Program-made: the position numbers and the translations under genes | Notes under the pieces: generated by a model | What the model was told of the DNA's origin: nothing | Seen by the model: only the letters and a program-made list of their open reading frames with translations | Databases searched by the model: none | From: DASZHJ01 sp035604335 | Lineage (GTDB): Bacteria; Pseudomonadota; Alphaproteobacteria; ATCC43930; CGMCC-115725 | Reading direction: 5' to 3' | Assembly: GCA_035604335.1 (NCBI GenBank) | Contig: DATNIT010000166.1 | Location: 3,752 to 67,751 of the forward strand | Length of the DNA stretch: 64,000 bases | Shown here: positions 36,053-44,299 of the stretch, piece after piece | How the letters are laid out: every line of letters starts with the position of its first letter | How positions within the stretch are numbered: the first letter of the stretch is position 1

Positions 36053-37213
36053 ATGACCTCCTGCATCGCGCTCGTCGTGGCGGCGGGGCGCGGCACCCGG
36101 TTGGGCGCACCGCTTCCCAAGCAATACCTGCCGCTCGCCGGCGAGCCGCTGCTGCGGCACACGCTGCGCGCCCTCGCCTCGCACCCCAGGATCTCCGGGG
36201 TGCGCGCGGTCATTCACCCCGACGACCGCGCGCATTATGACGATGCTGCGCGCGACCTCGATCTCCTGCCGCCGGTGCCAGGCGGCGCGCAGCGTCAGGA
36301 TTCAGTGCGGCTCGGACTCGAAAGCCTCACCCAGTTGGACCCGACCGTGGTCGCGATCCACGATGGCGCGCGGCCATTCGTCGACACCGCGCTCATCGAC
36401 CGCGTGCTCGACGCGGTCGAGCACGCAACCGGGGCGATCCCCGGACTTCCCGTGGCGGATACGATCAAGCGCGGGCGCGATGGCCGCATCGTCGAGACCG
36501 TCGACCGGAGCCAGCTCTGGCGCGCGCAGACGCCGCAGGCTTTTCGATTTCGCGAGATCCTGGCGGCGCATCGCGCGGCACAAGGGCTCGAGCTCTCGGA
36601 CGACGCCGCGGTCGCCGAGCGCGCGGGTCTTGCAGTCGGCTTGGTCATGGGCAGCGAGGCCAATCTCAAAGTGACGACGCCCGACGATCTCGCGCGAGCG
36701 GAAGGCATGCTCTTGGCGCGGCTCGGGGACATCCGGACCGGCCAGGGCTTCGACGTGCACCCGCTCGGCACCGGCGACCACATCTGGCTCTGCGGAATCA
36801 AGGTTGCGCATGAGCGCGCGCTGATCGGACATTCGGATGCCGACGTCGGCCTGCACGCCATCACCGATGCGATCCTCGGAGCGCTCGGCGCCGGCGATAT
36901 TGGCCAGCATTTCCCGCCGAGCGATCCGAAGTGGCGCGGCGCCGCCTCCGACCAGTTCCTCCGCCACGCGGCGGCGCTGGTTGCAAGGCGAGGCGGCCGG
37001 ATCGCTCATGTGGACGTGACCCTGATTTGCGAGCGGCCAAAGGTGAGTCCGCATCGTCAGGCGATGATCGCGCGGGTCGCGGATATCCTGGGCCTCGCAC
37101 CGGATCGGGTCAGCGTCAAAGCCACCACCACCGAGAAATTGGGCTTCACCGGCCGCGAGGAGGGCATCGCGGCACAAGCCATCGCGACCATCCGATTGCC
37201 CAGCGGCCCGTGA
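36053..37213 (+). CDS. ispDF: Bifunctional IspD/IspF enzyme of the MEP isoprenoid pathway
   Basis: A 386-residue fusion. The N-terminal IspD domain (about 1-220) has ALVVAAGRGTRLGAPLPKQYL and the later IHDGARPFVD, and transfers CMP to MEP. The C-terminal IspF domain (about 225-386) has GQGFDVHPLG, the zinc ligands in DVH and HSDADVGLHAITDAILGALGAGDIGQHFPP, and KATTTEKLGFTGREEGI, and cyclises CDP-ME 2-phosphate. The fusion is characteristic of alphaproteobacteria and of epsilonproteobacteria. Confidence 0.97.
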   Translation: MTSCIALVVAAGRGTRLGAPLPKQYLPLAGEPLLRHTLRALASHPRISGVRAVIHPDDRAHYDDAARDLDLLPPVPGGAQRQDSVRLGLESLTQLDPTVVAIHDGARPFVDTALIDRVLDAVEHATGAIPGLPVADTIKRGRDGRIVETVDRSQLWRAQTPQAFRFREILAAHRAAQGLELSDDAAVAERAGLAVGLVMGSEANLKVTTPDDLARAEGMLLARLGDIRTGQGFDVHPLGTGDHIWLCGIKVAHERALIGHSDADVGLHAITDAILGALGAGDIGQHFPPSDPKWRGAASDQFLRHAAALVARRGGRIAHVDVTLICERPKVSPHRQAMIARVADILGLAPDRVSVKATTTEKLGFTGREEGIAAQAIATIRLPSGP

Positions 37214-37307
37214 CGCGGGCTCGCCGCCTGGGCATCCGGAAAACCCCCTATTGGCGTGAAACCAGGGCGCCTTTAGCTTCCGAGCACATGCCGGCGAGGT
37301 TTCCCCT

Positions 37308-38012
37308 GTGACCCTCAATCTGCGCCCCGATCGATCCATCCTGACGAACGTGCCGCTGTTCCACGGGCTCGATGAGGCTCAGCAGGACGCGGTGCTGGCG
37401 CAGGCCCATACGCGGCGCGTGCCGAAAGGCGGCACCGCATTCGACGAGGGTTCGGACGCGACGGCCCTTTTCGTGCTGGTGTCCGGGCACATGAAGGCGG
37501 TCAAGACGACGCCATCCGGCCAGCAGGCGGTGGTTCACTTCATCAATCCCAACGACTTCTTCGGCTGTGTCGCCTTGATGGGCTATCCCGCATATCCCGC
37601 GACGGCGGTGGCGGTGGTCGATAGCGTCGTGCTCGCCTGGGACATTACGGTGCTCAAGCAGCTCATGGCGACTCATCCGCAAATCGCCGCGAACGCGCTG
37701 CCCGGCCTCGGGGACCGGTTGCGGGATGCCCACAAGCAATTTCTCGAGCTCTCGACCGAGCGGGTCGAGCGCCGCGTCGCGCACGCTCTCCTGCGCTTGG
37801 TGCGGCACGCCGGCAAGAAGGTCGACGGCGGCGTCGAGATCGATTTTCCGGTGACGCGCCAGGAAATCGCCGAAATGATCGGCACCACGCTTCACACGGT
37901 GAGCCGCGTCCTCTCGGCCTGGGAGAGTCAGGGGATCCTCGAGGGTGGCCGCCAGAGGATCGTCGTCAAGAAACCGCACGCCTTGGTCGCGATCGCCGAA
38001 GAGCTGGGCTGA
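37308..38012 (+). CDS. Crp/Fnr-family regulator, NnrR-like (nitric oxide/nitrite response)
   Basis: A 234-residue regulator starting with GTG: cNMP-binding beta-roll (INPNDFFGCVALMGYPAYPATA, without the arginine that binds cAMP) and a winged helix, VTRQEIAEMIGTTLHTVSRVLSAWESQG. The GTTLHTVSR helix, with His-x-x-Ser-Arg instead of the FNR Glu-x-x-Ser-Arg, is typical of NnrR/NarR-like regulators of denitrification genes. No cysteine cluster is present. It lies convergent to nnrS and near nirK, whose upstream region has a TTG-N8-CAA box, so it very probably controls that set. Confidence 0.87.
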   Translation: MTLNLRPDRSILTNVPLFHGLDEAQQDAVLAQAHTRRVPKGGTAFDEGSDATALFVLVSGHMKAVKTTPSGQQAVVHFINPNDFFGCVALMGYPAYPATAVAVVDSVVLAWDITVLKQLMATHPQIAANALPGLGDRLRDAHKQFLELSTERVERRVAHALLRLVRHAGKKVDGGVEIDFPVTRQEIAEMIGTTLHTVSRVLSAWESQGILEGGRQRIVVKKPHALVAIAEELG

Positions 38013-38023
38013 GTGTGTTCGTC

Positions 38024-39247
38024 TTACCCGGACTGACCGTCCACGCGCGGCCGGATCAAGATCGGCGCGTAGACCGCCAGGAAGAGCGCGAAGGCCAGCG
38101 ACCACACGAACCCGGAGCCTGCCATCGCGTAAGGCGCGGCCATCGGCAGCAGCGGCGCCGCGAGGCGCAGGACAGCGGCGAGCGAGACCAGCGAATAGGC
38201 CGCCACCGTGATTGGATGCGCGTCGAGCTTCCGGCCGGTGTGACCGAGCGCCGCACGGGACATCACCGCCATCAACATCGTGCCGACGGCACCGACGGTC
38301 AGCGCGTGGAGCGCCGCGGTCTCGGGCAGCCAGTCCAGGAACGCTGAGCCTCCCTTGAGCGCGAGTGCGGCCACGAGCCAGGCATACCCGACGTGCAGGA
38401 CCAGCAGGATGGGCATGCGCACCGTCGCCTGCCCCCGCCACAGGGACAGCCTCGCAGCCTGGACGAGCGTGGCGGCGAGCGCTACCGCACCCGTAACGAC
38501 ACCGTCGCCGAAAGCGATCTCCGCGATCAACAAGAGTGCCATCGAGCCGATTGCGAGCCGATCGAGTGCCGCGAAGGATCGCGGAAGCTTCCGCTCGCCG
38601 CGAAGCTTCAGGTAGGTCGTCGTGAAGGCCGGCACGATCCGCCCGGCGATGACCGTAATGAGGAGTGCAAGAATGTCGATGCCCACGCGCGCGCCGCGCG
38701 AGCCCGTCGACGCGTCGATGCCCAGGGACGCGCCGGCGAGTTCCGCCTGCATGGCAAGATCGGCGCCCCAGAGCGCGAACAACACCACAAGCAGGAATGC
38801 GTTGCGGCCGATCCCGGCGCGCAGCAAGGGAGGTGCCACGAGAGCCGCGAGCATCGGCAGGAATGCGAGATCGATCGCGGCCGCTACGGCGGGCGGCACG
38901 GCGCTGCCCGCGTGCATGGCGATGCGGCCCAGCAACCACACGCCCGCGAGCGTCATCAGCGGCAAGCCGCGCACATAGGCCGCTCCGGTCCAGTTCGGCA
39001 CGGCGGTCAGGAAGAACCCGGCAAGTCCCGCGGCGGCAAACCCGAAGATCATCTCGTGCGCGTGCCAGAGCGTCGGGCTGGCGATCGGGAGCGGAGCGAT
39101 GACGCCGGAATAAGTCAGGATCCACTCCACGACCGCGCACGAGGCATAAAGCGGCGCCAAGAGGAAGAACACGCGAAAGCCCGCTTCGAACAACGCGAAG
39201 CGCCGGATCGGCGGAGAGATCGGCTCTGCAAGCGGAACCGCGCGCAT
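38024..39247 (-). CDS. nnrS: NnrS-family heme/copper membrane protein
   Basis: A 407-residue protein with about twelve membrane helices and the NnrS signatures LWHAHEMIFGFAAAGLAGFFLTAVPNWTG, RIVPAFTTTYL and ALHALTVGAVGTMLMAVMSRAALGHTG, whose histidines bind heme. NnrS relieves nitrosative stress during denitrification, preventing NO damage to iron centres. The ATG at 39247 shares a base with the stop of the DUF1858 gene (TGATG). It is the third gene of nirK-DUF1858-nnrS. Confidence 0.93.
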   Translation of the reverse strand: MRAVPLAEPISPPIRRFALFEAGFRVFFLLAPLYASCAVVEWILTYSGVIAPLPIASPTLWHAHEMIFGFAAAGLAGFFLTAVPNWTGAAYVRGLPLMTLAGVWLLGRIAMHAGSAVPPAVAAAIDLAFLPMLAALVAPPLLRAGIGRNAFLLVVLFALWGADLAMQAELAGASLGIDASTGSRGARVGIDILALLITVIAGRIVPAFTTTYLKLRGERKLPRSFAALDRLAIGSMALLLIAEIAFGDGVVTGAVALAATLVQAARLSLWRGQATVRMPILLVLHVGYAWLVAALALKGGSAFLDWLPETAALHALTVGAVGTMLMAVMSRAALGHTGRKLDAHPITVAAYSLVSLAAVLRLAAPLLPMAAPYAMAGSGFVWSLAFALFLAVYAPILIRPRVDGQSG

Positions 39248-39507
39248 CAACCGAGCCCCTTCGCCCGCGCCGTAGCATCGCCGGAAGCGGCATTTTGTAT
39301 TTCCTCGAGCAGCTCGCTCTCCGGGAGCCCATAGCTCCGGGCGGCGGCGGCGAGCGTCTGAAACGGCGCCATGATGCAGCCGACGCAGGCCATCTTGCGC
39401 CGGATGAAGACTCGCGCCGTCGCCGGCCAGCGCGCCATGATCTCTTCCACGGAGTGATCGAGGCTCGGCATCTCGGATCGAGCGTTCATGTCTGCCGTCG
39501 TCGTCAT
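39247..39507 (-). CDS. DUF1858-domain CxxC protein
   Basis: An 86-residue soluble protein. The DUF1858 core (SVEEIMARWPATARVFIRRKMACVGCIMAPFQTLAAAARSYG) contains one CxxC pair, CVGC. Members are called disulfide-related proteins and are similar to the N-terminal domain of hybrid cluster/ScdA-type repair proteins, which fits a redox or iron-nitrosyl role. It overlaps nirK by 4 bases at its start and nnrS by 1 base at its end, so the three are one translational unit. Function not proven. Confidence 0.88.
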   Translation of the reverse strand: MTTTADMNARSEMPSLDHSVEEIMARWPATARVFIRRKMACVGCIMAPFQTLAAAARSYGLPESELLEEIQNAASGDATARAKGLG

Positions 39508-40574
39508 TGCGCAGCGCGGCGGGGCTCGAGCCCTTCCTTGAAGATCTCCGGCTGCTGCGGTCCCTCGACATGAATGATCCCGCCGAGCCCGCGTTCCTCG
39601 CGCACCAGGGCATGATCGACCAGCACAAAATCACCGGGGACGGCCATCGTGAGCTCGACCATCGCCGCCCCTCCCGGCGGCACGCTGATGGTTTGCACGT
39701 CGGCTATGGGCGCCGCCATAAAGGATCCCGTCGCGTACGCCTTGTCGAAAATCGCGCCGATCACGTGGAACGCCGAGGTGTAGTTCGGCCCGCCGACGCC
39801 GAAGTAGATGCGGACGGTCTCGCCGACCTTGGCGTTCATCTTGTGAGCGCCCTTGAGCGCGCCCGCGGCGCCGTTGAAGACGAAGTACTCCGGCCGCTCG
39901 TTCATCAGCTTGTCCACGCTGAAGCTGGATTCGCCCTTCGTGCCGAAGGGCTCCTCGGTGTAGAGCTCGCCCTGCATGACGTAGAACTCGTGGTCGACCG
40001 TCTCGAGTCCGTCCTCTGGCTCGACCAGGATCATCCCGTACATGCCGGACGCGATGTGCTGCGACACCATCGGCGTGGCGCAATGATAAACGTAGAGGCC
40101 GGCCTTGAGCGCCTTGAAGGTGAAGCCTTTTTCCTCGCCCGGCATCGCCATGGTCGCGTGGCCGCCGCCGTGCATGCCCGTCACCGCGTGGAAATCGACG
40201 TTGTGCATCATCATGTTGCCGTCTCTGTTCTTGAGGTGCACCTCGACGGTGTCGCCGACGCGCACGCGAACCAGCGGCCCTGGAACCTTGCCGTTGAAGG
40301 TCCAGTATTTGTAGGTGGTGCCATCATCGAGCTTTCCCTCGAGCTCGATGGTTTCGAGATCGACGCGCAGCATTGCCGGCGTGCGCCGCGCGATCGGCGG
40401 CGGCAGGTCCGTGGGATCGCGGACGATGTCGGCCACGGCGCCCACGCTCGACTGCGCTGTTGCTGGCGCGACCTGTTGCTCCTGCGCGAAGGTGGGATGT
40501 GCCAATCCCAGGGCCGTCGCGAACGCTAGGATGCTGACGGTTCCCCTGAGGGATTTGAGGGGAAGAGTGGACAT
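39504..40574 (-). CDS. nirK: Copper-containing nitrite reductase
   Basis: A 356-residue periplasmic enzyme that reduces nitrite to NO. A signal peptide ends near TFAQ, then two cupredoxin domains follow. Type 1 copper ligands: His124, Cys165, His173, Met178. Type 2 copper ligands: His129, His164, His321. The catalytic Asp127 (HNVDFH) and His270 (SAFHVIG) are in place, so the enzyme should be active. The signal peptide has an SLRG segment but no clear twin arginine. No nor genes are in the window, so NO must be handled elsewhere or by NnrS-linked protection. Confidence 0.96.
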   Translation of the reverse strand: MSTLPLKSLRGTVSILAFATALGLAHPTFAQEQQVAPATAQSSVGAVADIVRDPTDLPPPIARRTPAMLRVDLETIELEGKLDDGTTYKYWTFNGKVPGPLVRVRVGDTVEVHLKNRDGNMMMHNVDFHAVTGMHGGGHATMAMPGEEKGFTFKALKAGLYVYHCATPMVSQHIASGMYGMILVEPEDGLETVDHEFYVMQGELYTEEPFGTKGESSFSVDKLMNERPEYFVFNGAAGALKGAHKMNAKVGETVRIYFGVGGPNYTSAFHVIGAIFDKAYATGSFMAAPIADVQTISVPPGGAAMVELTMAVPGDFVLVDHALVREERGLGGIIHVEGPQQPEIFKEGLEPRRAAQ

Positions 40575-40641
40575 GGCTGACCTCCAATGCTCGGTCGTGG
40601 TTCGTCTGGGCCAATAGATGAGCCATTCGGTGCTATGGTTC

Positions 40642-40657
40642 TTTGATGCAGAGCAAA
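40642..40657 (-). promoter_or_regulatory. FNR/NnrR-type box upstream of nirK
   Basis: TTTGAT-GCAG-AGCAAA is an inverted repeat matching TTG-N8-CAA and one base from the FNR/FixK consensus TTGAT-N4-ATCAA. Its centre is 75 bases before the nirK ATG, a distance that would put it near -40 if transcription starts about 35 bases before nirK. It is also 46 bases before cinA on the other strand. The NnrR-like regulator at 37308 is the likely binder. Confidence 0.62.
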
Positions 40658-40695
40658 CTCAGGGCGTTTTCTAACGATCGCCGGATAACCGCGTG

Positions 40696-41187
40696 ATGAA
40701 CAAAGAAATCCAGGGATTATCGGAGACCGTGCTGAGCGCGTGCCGCGAGGCTCGGTTGAAGCTGGCAACGGCCGAATCCTGCACCGGGGGTCTCGTTGCC
40801 GCCGCACTCACGGACATCGCGGGATCGTCGGACGTCGTGGAGCGCGGATTCGTGACCTATTCGAACGAGGCGAAGATCGAGCTCCTCGGCGTGCCGGCCA
40901 CCATGATCGCCGCCCATGGCGCCGTGAGCGCCCAAGTAGCGACCGCCATGGTTCAGGGAGCGCTCGCTCGGGCGCCCGTCGACCTTGCGGTCTCGATCAC
41001 GGGGATTGCCGGGCCCGGCGGTGCCACCTCGGGCAAACCGGTGGGCCTCGTCTATTTCGGGATCGCGCGCAAGGGCGGCGCGGCCCGGGTCGAGCGTCAC
41101 ACCTTCCACGGCGACCGCGCGGCCGTGCGCGCGGCTGCCACCGAGCGGGCTCTCGAGCTGCTGCTGGAAGCGGTCCGCGGCCCGTAA
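40696..41187 (+). CDS. CinA-family nicotinamide-nucleotide amidohydrolase (PncC type)
   Basis: A 163-residue stand-alone CinA C-terminal domain. The motifs are LATAESCTGGLVAAALTDIAGSSDVVERGFVTYSNEAKIELLGV and SITGIAGPGGATSGKPVGLVYFGIA. Members deamidate nicotinamide mononucleotide to nicotinate mononucleotide, recycling NAD; nadC, nadA and an NrtR regulator lie next to it, which supports this role. ATG at 40696; a GTG one codon earlier is also possible. Confidence 0.93.
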   Translation: MNKEIQGLSETVLSACREARLKLATAESCTGGLVAAALTDIAGSSDVVERGFVTYSNEAKIELLGVPATMIAAHGAVSAQVATAMVQGALARAPVDLAVSITGIAGPGGATSGKPVGLVYFGIARKGGAARVERHTFHGDRAAVRAAATERALELLLEAVRGP

Positions 41188-41194
41188 CAGCCGG

Positions 41195-42058
41195 TCAGAT
41201 CGGCTCGAAATCGAGGCCGATGTCGAGGATCGGCGCGCTGTGGGTGATCCAGCCGCAGGAGATTACGTCGACGCCGGTGGCGGCGATCTCGGCCGCGGTC
41301 TCCGCGGTGATGCGGCCCGAGGCTTCCACGATGGCGCCGCCGTCGACGATCGCGACCGCCTCGCGCATCTGCGCCGGCGTCATGTTGTCGAGCAGGATCG
41401 CGTCGGCGCCCGCCGCCAGCGCCGCGCCGAGCTGATCGATGTGATCGACCTCGACCTCCACCTTCACCATGTGACCGAGCGAGGCCTTCGCTTTTTCGAT
41501 CGCTGCGCGGATGCCGCCGGCGACCACGATGTGATTGTCCTTGAGCAGCACCCCGTCATCGAGGCCGAAGCGGTGGTTGACGCCGCCGCCGAGCCGGACC
41601 GCGTACTTCTCGAGCGCACGCAGTCCCGGTGTCGTCTTGCGCGTGCAGGCGATCCGCGCCGGGTAGCCCGCCACGGCATCGACGATCTCCCGTGTCGCCG
41701 TGGCGACGCCGGAGAGGTGGCAGAGAAAATTGAGCGCCACCCGCTCGGCCGTCAGTAGCGCCCTCGCCCGCCCGCTCACCGTTGCGATCGGCCGGTTCGC
41801 CCCGACCGTTGTGCCGTCGGCGCATGCGACCTCGATCTGCGCGTCGGGATCGAGCAGGCGAAAGGCGATCGTGGCGACACCGAGGCCGGCCACCACGCCG
41901 GCTTTGCGTGCATTGAGCAGGCCCCGGACGCGCGCGTCCTTGGGCACGATGGTGTCCGTCGTGAGGTCGCCCGCCCGGCCGAGATCCTCGGCAAGCGCCG
42001 CCCGCACCAACGGCTCGATCAAGAAGGCCTGTGGAGCCGCGATGTTCAATCGATCCAT
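41195..42058 (-). CDS. nadC: Nicotinate-nucleotide pyrophosphorylase (quinolinate phosphoribosyltransferase)
   Basis: A 287-residue QPRTase joining quinolinate and PRPP to give nicotinate mononucleotide. Seen are the N-terminal ALAEDLGRAGDLTTDTIV, the arginine/lysine-rich active site (ACTRKTTPGLRALEKYAVRLGGGVNHRFGLDDGVLLKDNH) and the barrel motifs VEVEVDHIDQL and ILLDNM. It follows nadA by 13 bases, so the two form an operon. It converges on the cinA-like gene. Confidence 0.96.
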   Translation of the reverse strand: MDRLNIAAPQAFLIEPLVRAALAEDLGRAGDLTTDTIVPKDARVRGLLNARKAGVVAGLGVATIAFRLLDPDAQIEVACADGTTVGANRPIATVSGRARALLTAERVALNFLCHLSGVATATREIVDAVAGYPARIACTRKTTPGLRALEKYAVRLGGGVNHRFGLDDGVLLKDNHIVVAGGIRAAIEKAKASLGHMVKVEVEVDHIDQLGAALAAGADAILLDNMTPAQMREAVAIVDGGAIVEASGRITAETAAEIAATGVDVISCGWITHSAPILDIGLDFEPI

Positions 42059-42071
42059 GGCGCTCCCTCCC

Positions 42072-43079
42072 TCAGCGGCGTCCGACCGCCAGCATGCGCT
42101 CGACGGCTTGCCGCGCGCGGGCCGCGATGGCGGGATCGATCGTGACCTCGTGAGTCATGGTCTCCAGCGAGCGCCGGATCTTGGCGAGCGTGATGCGCTT
42201 CATGTGCGGGCACAGATTGCAGGGGCGAACGAACTCGACCTCCGGATGCTCGGCCGCGAGGTTGTCGCTCATGGAGCACTCCGTGACCATGACGACGCGC
42301 TTCGGTCGGCGCGCGGCGACATAGTCGCTCATGCCGGCGGTCGAGCCCGCGAAGTCGGCCTCGGCGATGACCTCCGGCGGGCACTCCGGATGCGCCAGAA
42401 CGATCACGTCGGGATGACCCGCGCGGAAGCCGCGAATGTCGGCGGCGGTGAAGCGCTCGTGCACCTCGCAATGGCCCTTCCAGGCGATGATCTCGACCTT
42501 GGTCTGCTTGGCGACATTGAGAGCGAGGTATTCGTCGGGCAGGAAAACGACTTTGGGCACGCCGAGGCTTTCCACCACCGCAACCGCATTGCCAGAGGTG
42601 CAGCAGATGTCGGACTCGGCCTTCACCTCGGCGGAGGTGTTGACGTAGGTGATCACGGGTACGCCGGGATAGCGCTCGCGCAGGAGCCGAACATCGTCTC
42701 CGGTGATGGAGGACGCGAGCGAACAGCCCGCATTCGGATCGGGGATGAGGACGGTCTTGCCGGGATTAAGCAGCTTTGCCGTCTCCGCCATGAAATGCAC
42801 GCCGGCCAGCACGATCACTTCGGCCTCGGTCTTCGCGGCCGCGCGCGCGAGCGCCAGAGAGTCGCCGACGATGTCGGCGACGCCGTGATAGATCTCCGGC
42901 GTCTGGTAATTGTGCGCGAGCACGATCGCGTTCCGGCGACGCTTGAGCTCGAGGATCGCGGTGACATCCGGCGCGAAGAACCGCCACTCCGCCGGCGGGA
43001 CAACGCGCTCCATCCTGGCGTAGATCTCGCCGAGCAGGCCGGTGAAGGCGAAGGTCTCCGCGCGGGGGTAGGCGAGCAT
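42072..43079 (-). CDS. nadA: Quinolinate synthase A
   Basis: A 335-residue [4Fe-4S] enzyme condensing iminoaspartate with dihydroxyacetone phosphate to quinolinate. The cluster cysteines appear as Cys119 (PNAGCSLA), Cys204 (KGHCEVHERF) and Cys290 (CNLCPHMK), with substrate loops AHNYQTPEIY and HPECPPEV. No nadB (aspartate oxidase) is next to it; iminoaspartate must come from a NadB or NadX elsewhere. The upstream region carries two palindromes and then the NrtR gene. Confidence 0.96.
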   Translation of the reverse strand: MLAYPRAETFAFTGLLGEIYARMERVVPPAEWRFFAPDVTAILELKRRRNAIVLAHNYQTPEIYHGVADIVGDSLALARAAAKTEAEVIVLAGVHFMAETAKLLNPGKTVLIPDPNAGCSLASSITGDDVRLLRERYPGVPVITYVNTSAEVKAESDICCTSGNAVAVVESLGVPKVVFLPDEYLALNVAKQTKVEIIAWKGHCEVHERFTAADIRGFRAGHPDVIVLAHPECPPEVIAEADFAGSTAGMSDYVAARRPKRVVMVTECSMSDNLAAEHPEVEFVRPCNLCPHMKRITLAKIRRSLETMTHEVTIDPAIAARARQAVERMLAVGRR

Positions 43080-43082
43080 GGC

Positions 43083-43103
43083 TTATACTCCTGTCGAGAA
43101 TAA
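43083..43103. promoter_or_regulatory. Near-palindrome before nadA (site 1)
   Basis: TTATACTC and GAGAATAA flank a five-base centre; the arms are complementary except for one position. It begins four bases upstream of the nadA ATG, where a bound protein would block translation initiation or early transcription. It may be a second operator or the start-site region of nadA; weaker than the site at 43110. Confidence 0.4.
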
Positions 43104-43109
43104 GATCCT

Positions 43110-43132
43110 ATAATGCTGAAGATGAGCATTAT
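43110..43132. promoter_or_regulatory. Perfect palindrome before nadA, probable NrtR operator (site 2)
   Basis: ATAATGCT and AGCATTAT are exact inverted repeats around a seven-base centre, 31 to 53 bases upstream of the nadA start codon in an AT-rich patch. NrtR proteins bind palindromes of about this size in front of NAD genes. The NrtR-type gene lies immediately upstream, at 43214-44239. Confidence 0.58.
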
Positions 43133-43213
43133 TGTCGTCAAGTGGTAGTTCATGAGGGATCTCCAGCTATGCGTTTCTGCGGGGGTCCTGCGGGAAGGAT
43201 GCGGCTTGCGCGG

Positions 43214-44239
43214 TCAATCCGAACCGGTCAGTGCCGTCCGGCGGGGGATCGGCAGGCGCACACCGGGCGCGGGCCGCTCGACCAAGACCTCGCGGCGGAA
43301 GCGGAAGCGCTCGGCGGGGCGGCCGCCCGTGCCGCGCTCCCATTCCCCCGTGCGCTCGACCAGGCCGCCCTGCTCCACCAACCGCCTGAAGTTCTGCTTG
43401 TGGAGCGCCACGCCCGCGAGCGCCTCTACGCTCTGCTGAAGCTGCAGCAGCGTGAAAGTCGGCGGCATCAGCTCGAACACCACCGGCCGGTACTTGAGCT
43501 TGCCGCGCAGCCGGCTCATGGCCGTCGCCAGAATGCGCCGATGATCCATCGCCATGGGCTCGCCGAGCGCCGGCGCCGCGAGATCGGGCGCCAGTCCATG
43601 ATCGCGCCGCGCCTCGGCGACCAGCCCAGCCTCATAGAGCAGCTCATAGCGCTCGAGCACGCGCTCCTCGTCCCAGCGCGCCGGCGGCAAGCCGAAGGTC
43701 GTGCGCGTGCGCTGCTCTCTGCGGTTATGCTCGCCGGGATCATGCGCGCCCGCCGCCCAGGCGGCGAGCCGCGGCTCCACGAGGGCGGCCACCATCGCCG
43801 GCCGTCCGCGCCGGCCGTCTTCCCACGGGAAATAGCGGTACCAATTCTGCCATTGTGCGCCGCTCTCGCCGCTGGGTGCGGCCTCGCGCGTCAAGGCGAG
43901 ATAGCCGATGGAGACCATCCGGGCCGCCGGATCTTGCGTACCGCCTTCGCGGCCGAGATCGGCGAAGGTGTAGAGCTGCTCGACATAGCCGAGCGGCAGG
44001 TTCGTCTGCTCGCCCACCCAGCTGCGGAGTCCCAGCTCGAGAGTCCGATGCCCCGCAGGATCGAAGGGTCCCGACGGTAGGGCGGCGGCGCTTTCCGCCG
44101 CGCGCTTGCCGGGCTTGGCGCCGCCGGAGGGTTCGGCGGGCCGGTCGACCGTGAGCACGCGCGGCTCCCCCGCGGTCACGTCGATCACCACGGCGCTCAG
44201 GCCGATGACGATATCGATGTTGCGTTTCTGTGACGCCAC
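43214..44239 (-). CDS. NrtR-type Nudix-related transcriptional regulator of NAD synthesis
   Basis: A 341-residue protein with an N-terminal degenerate Nudix domain and a C-terminal winged helix. The line LELGLRSWVGEQTNLPLGYVEQLYTFADLGRE, then RMVSIGYLAL, matches NrtR; the Nudix box has lost its catalytic glutamates, so it senses a ligand (ADP-ribose in studied members) and does not hydrolyse it. The C-terminus (KLKYRPVVFELMPPTFTLLQLQQSVEAL ... KQNFRRLVEQGGLVERTG) is the DNA-binding part. An insert of about 50 residues (AAWAAGAHDPGEHNRREQRTRTT) between the domains is longer than usual. It lies upstream of nadA-nadC on the same strand. Confidence 0.9.
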   Translation of the reverse strand: MASQKRNIDIVIGLSAVVIDVTAGEPRVLTVDRPAEPSGGAKPGKRAAESAAALPSGPFDPAGHRTLELGLRSWVGEQTNLPLGYVEQLYTFADLGREGGTQDPAARMVSIGYLALTREAAPSGESGAQWQNWYRYFPWEDGRRGRPAMVAALVEPRLAAWAAGAHDPGEHNRREQRTRTTFGLPPARWDEERVLERYELLYEAGLVAEARRDHGLAPDLAAPALGEPMAMDHRRILATAMSRLRGKLKYRPVVFELMPPTFTLLQLQQSVEALAGVALHKQNFRRLVEQGGLVERTGEWERGTGGRPAERFRFRREVLVERPAPGVRLPIPRRTALTGSD

Positions 44240-44299
44240 GACGACAGCCCCCGAGAGGATGCTACCCGGGATCGCCTGCGGTTACAGGGAATTTTGTGC

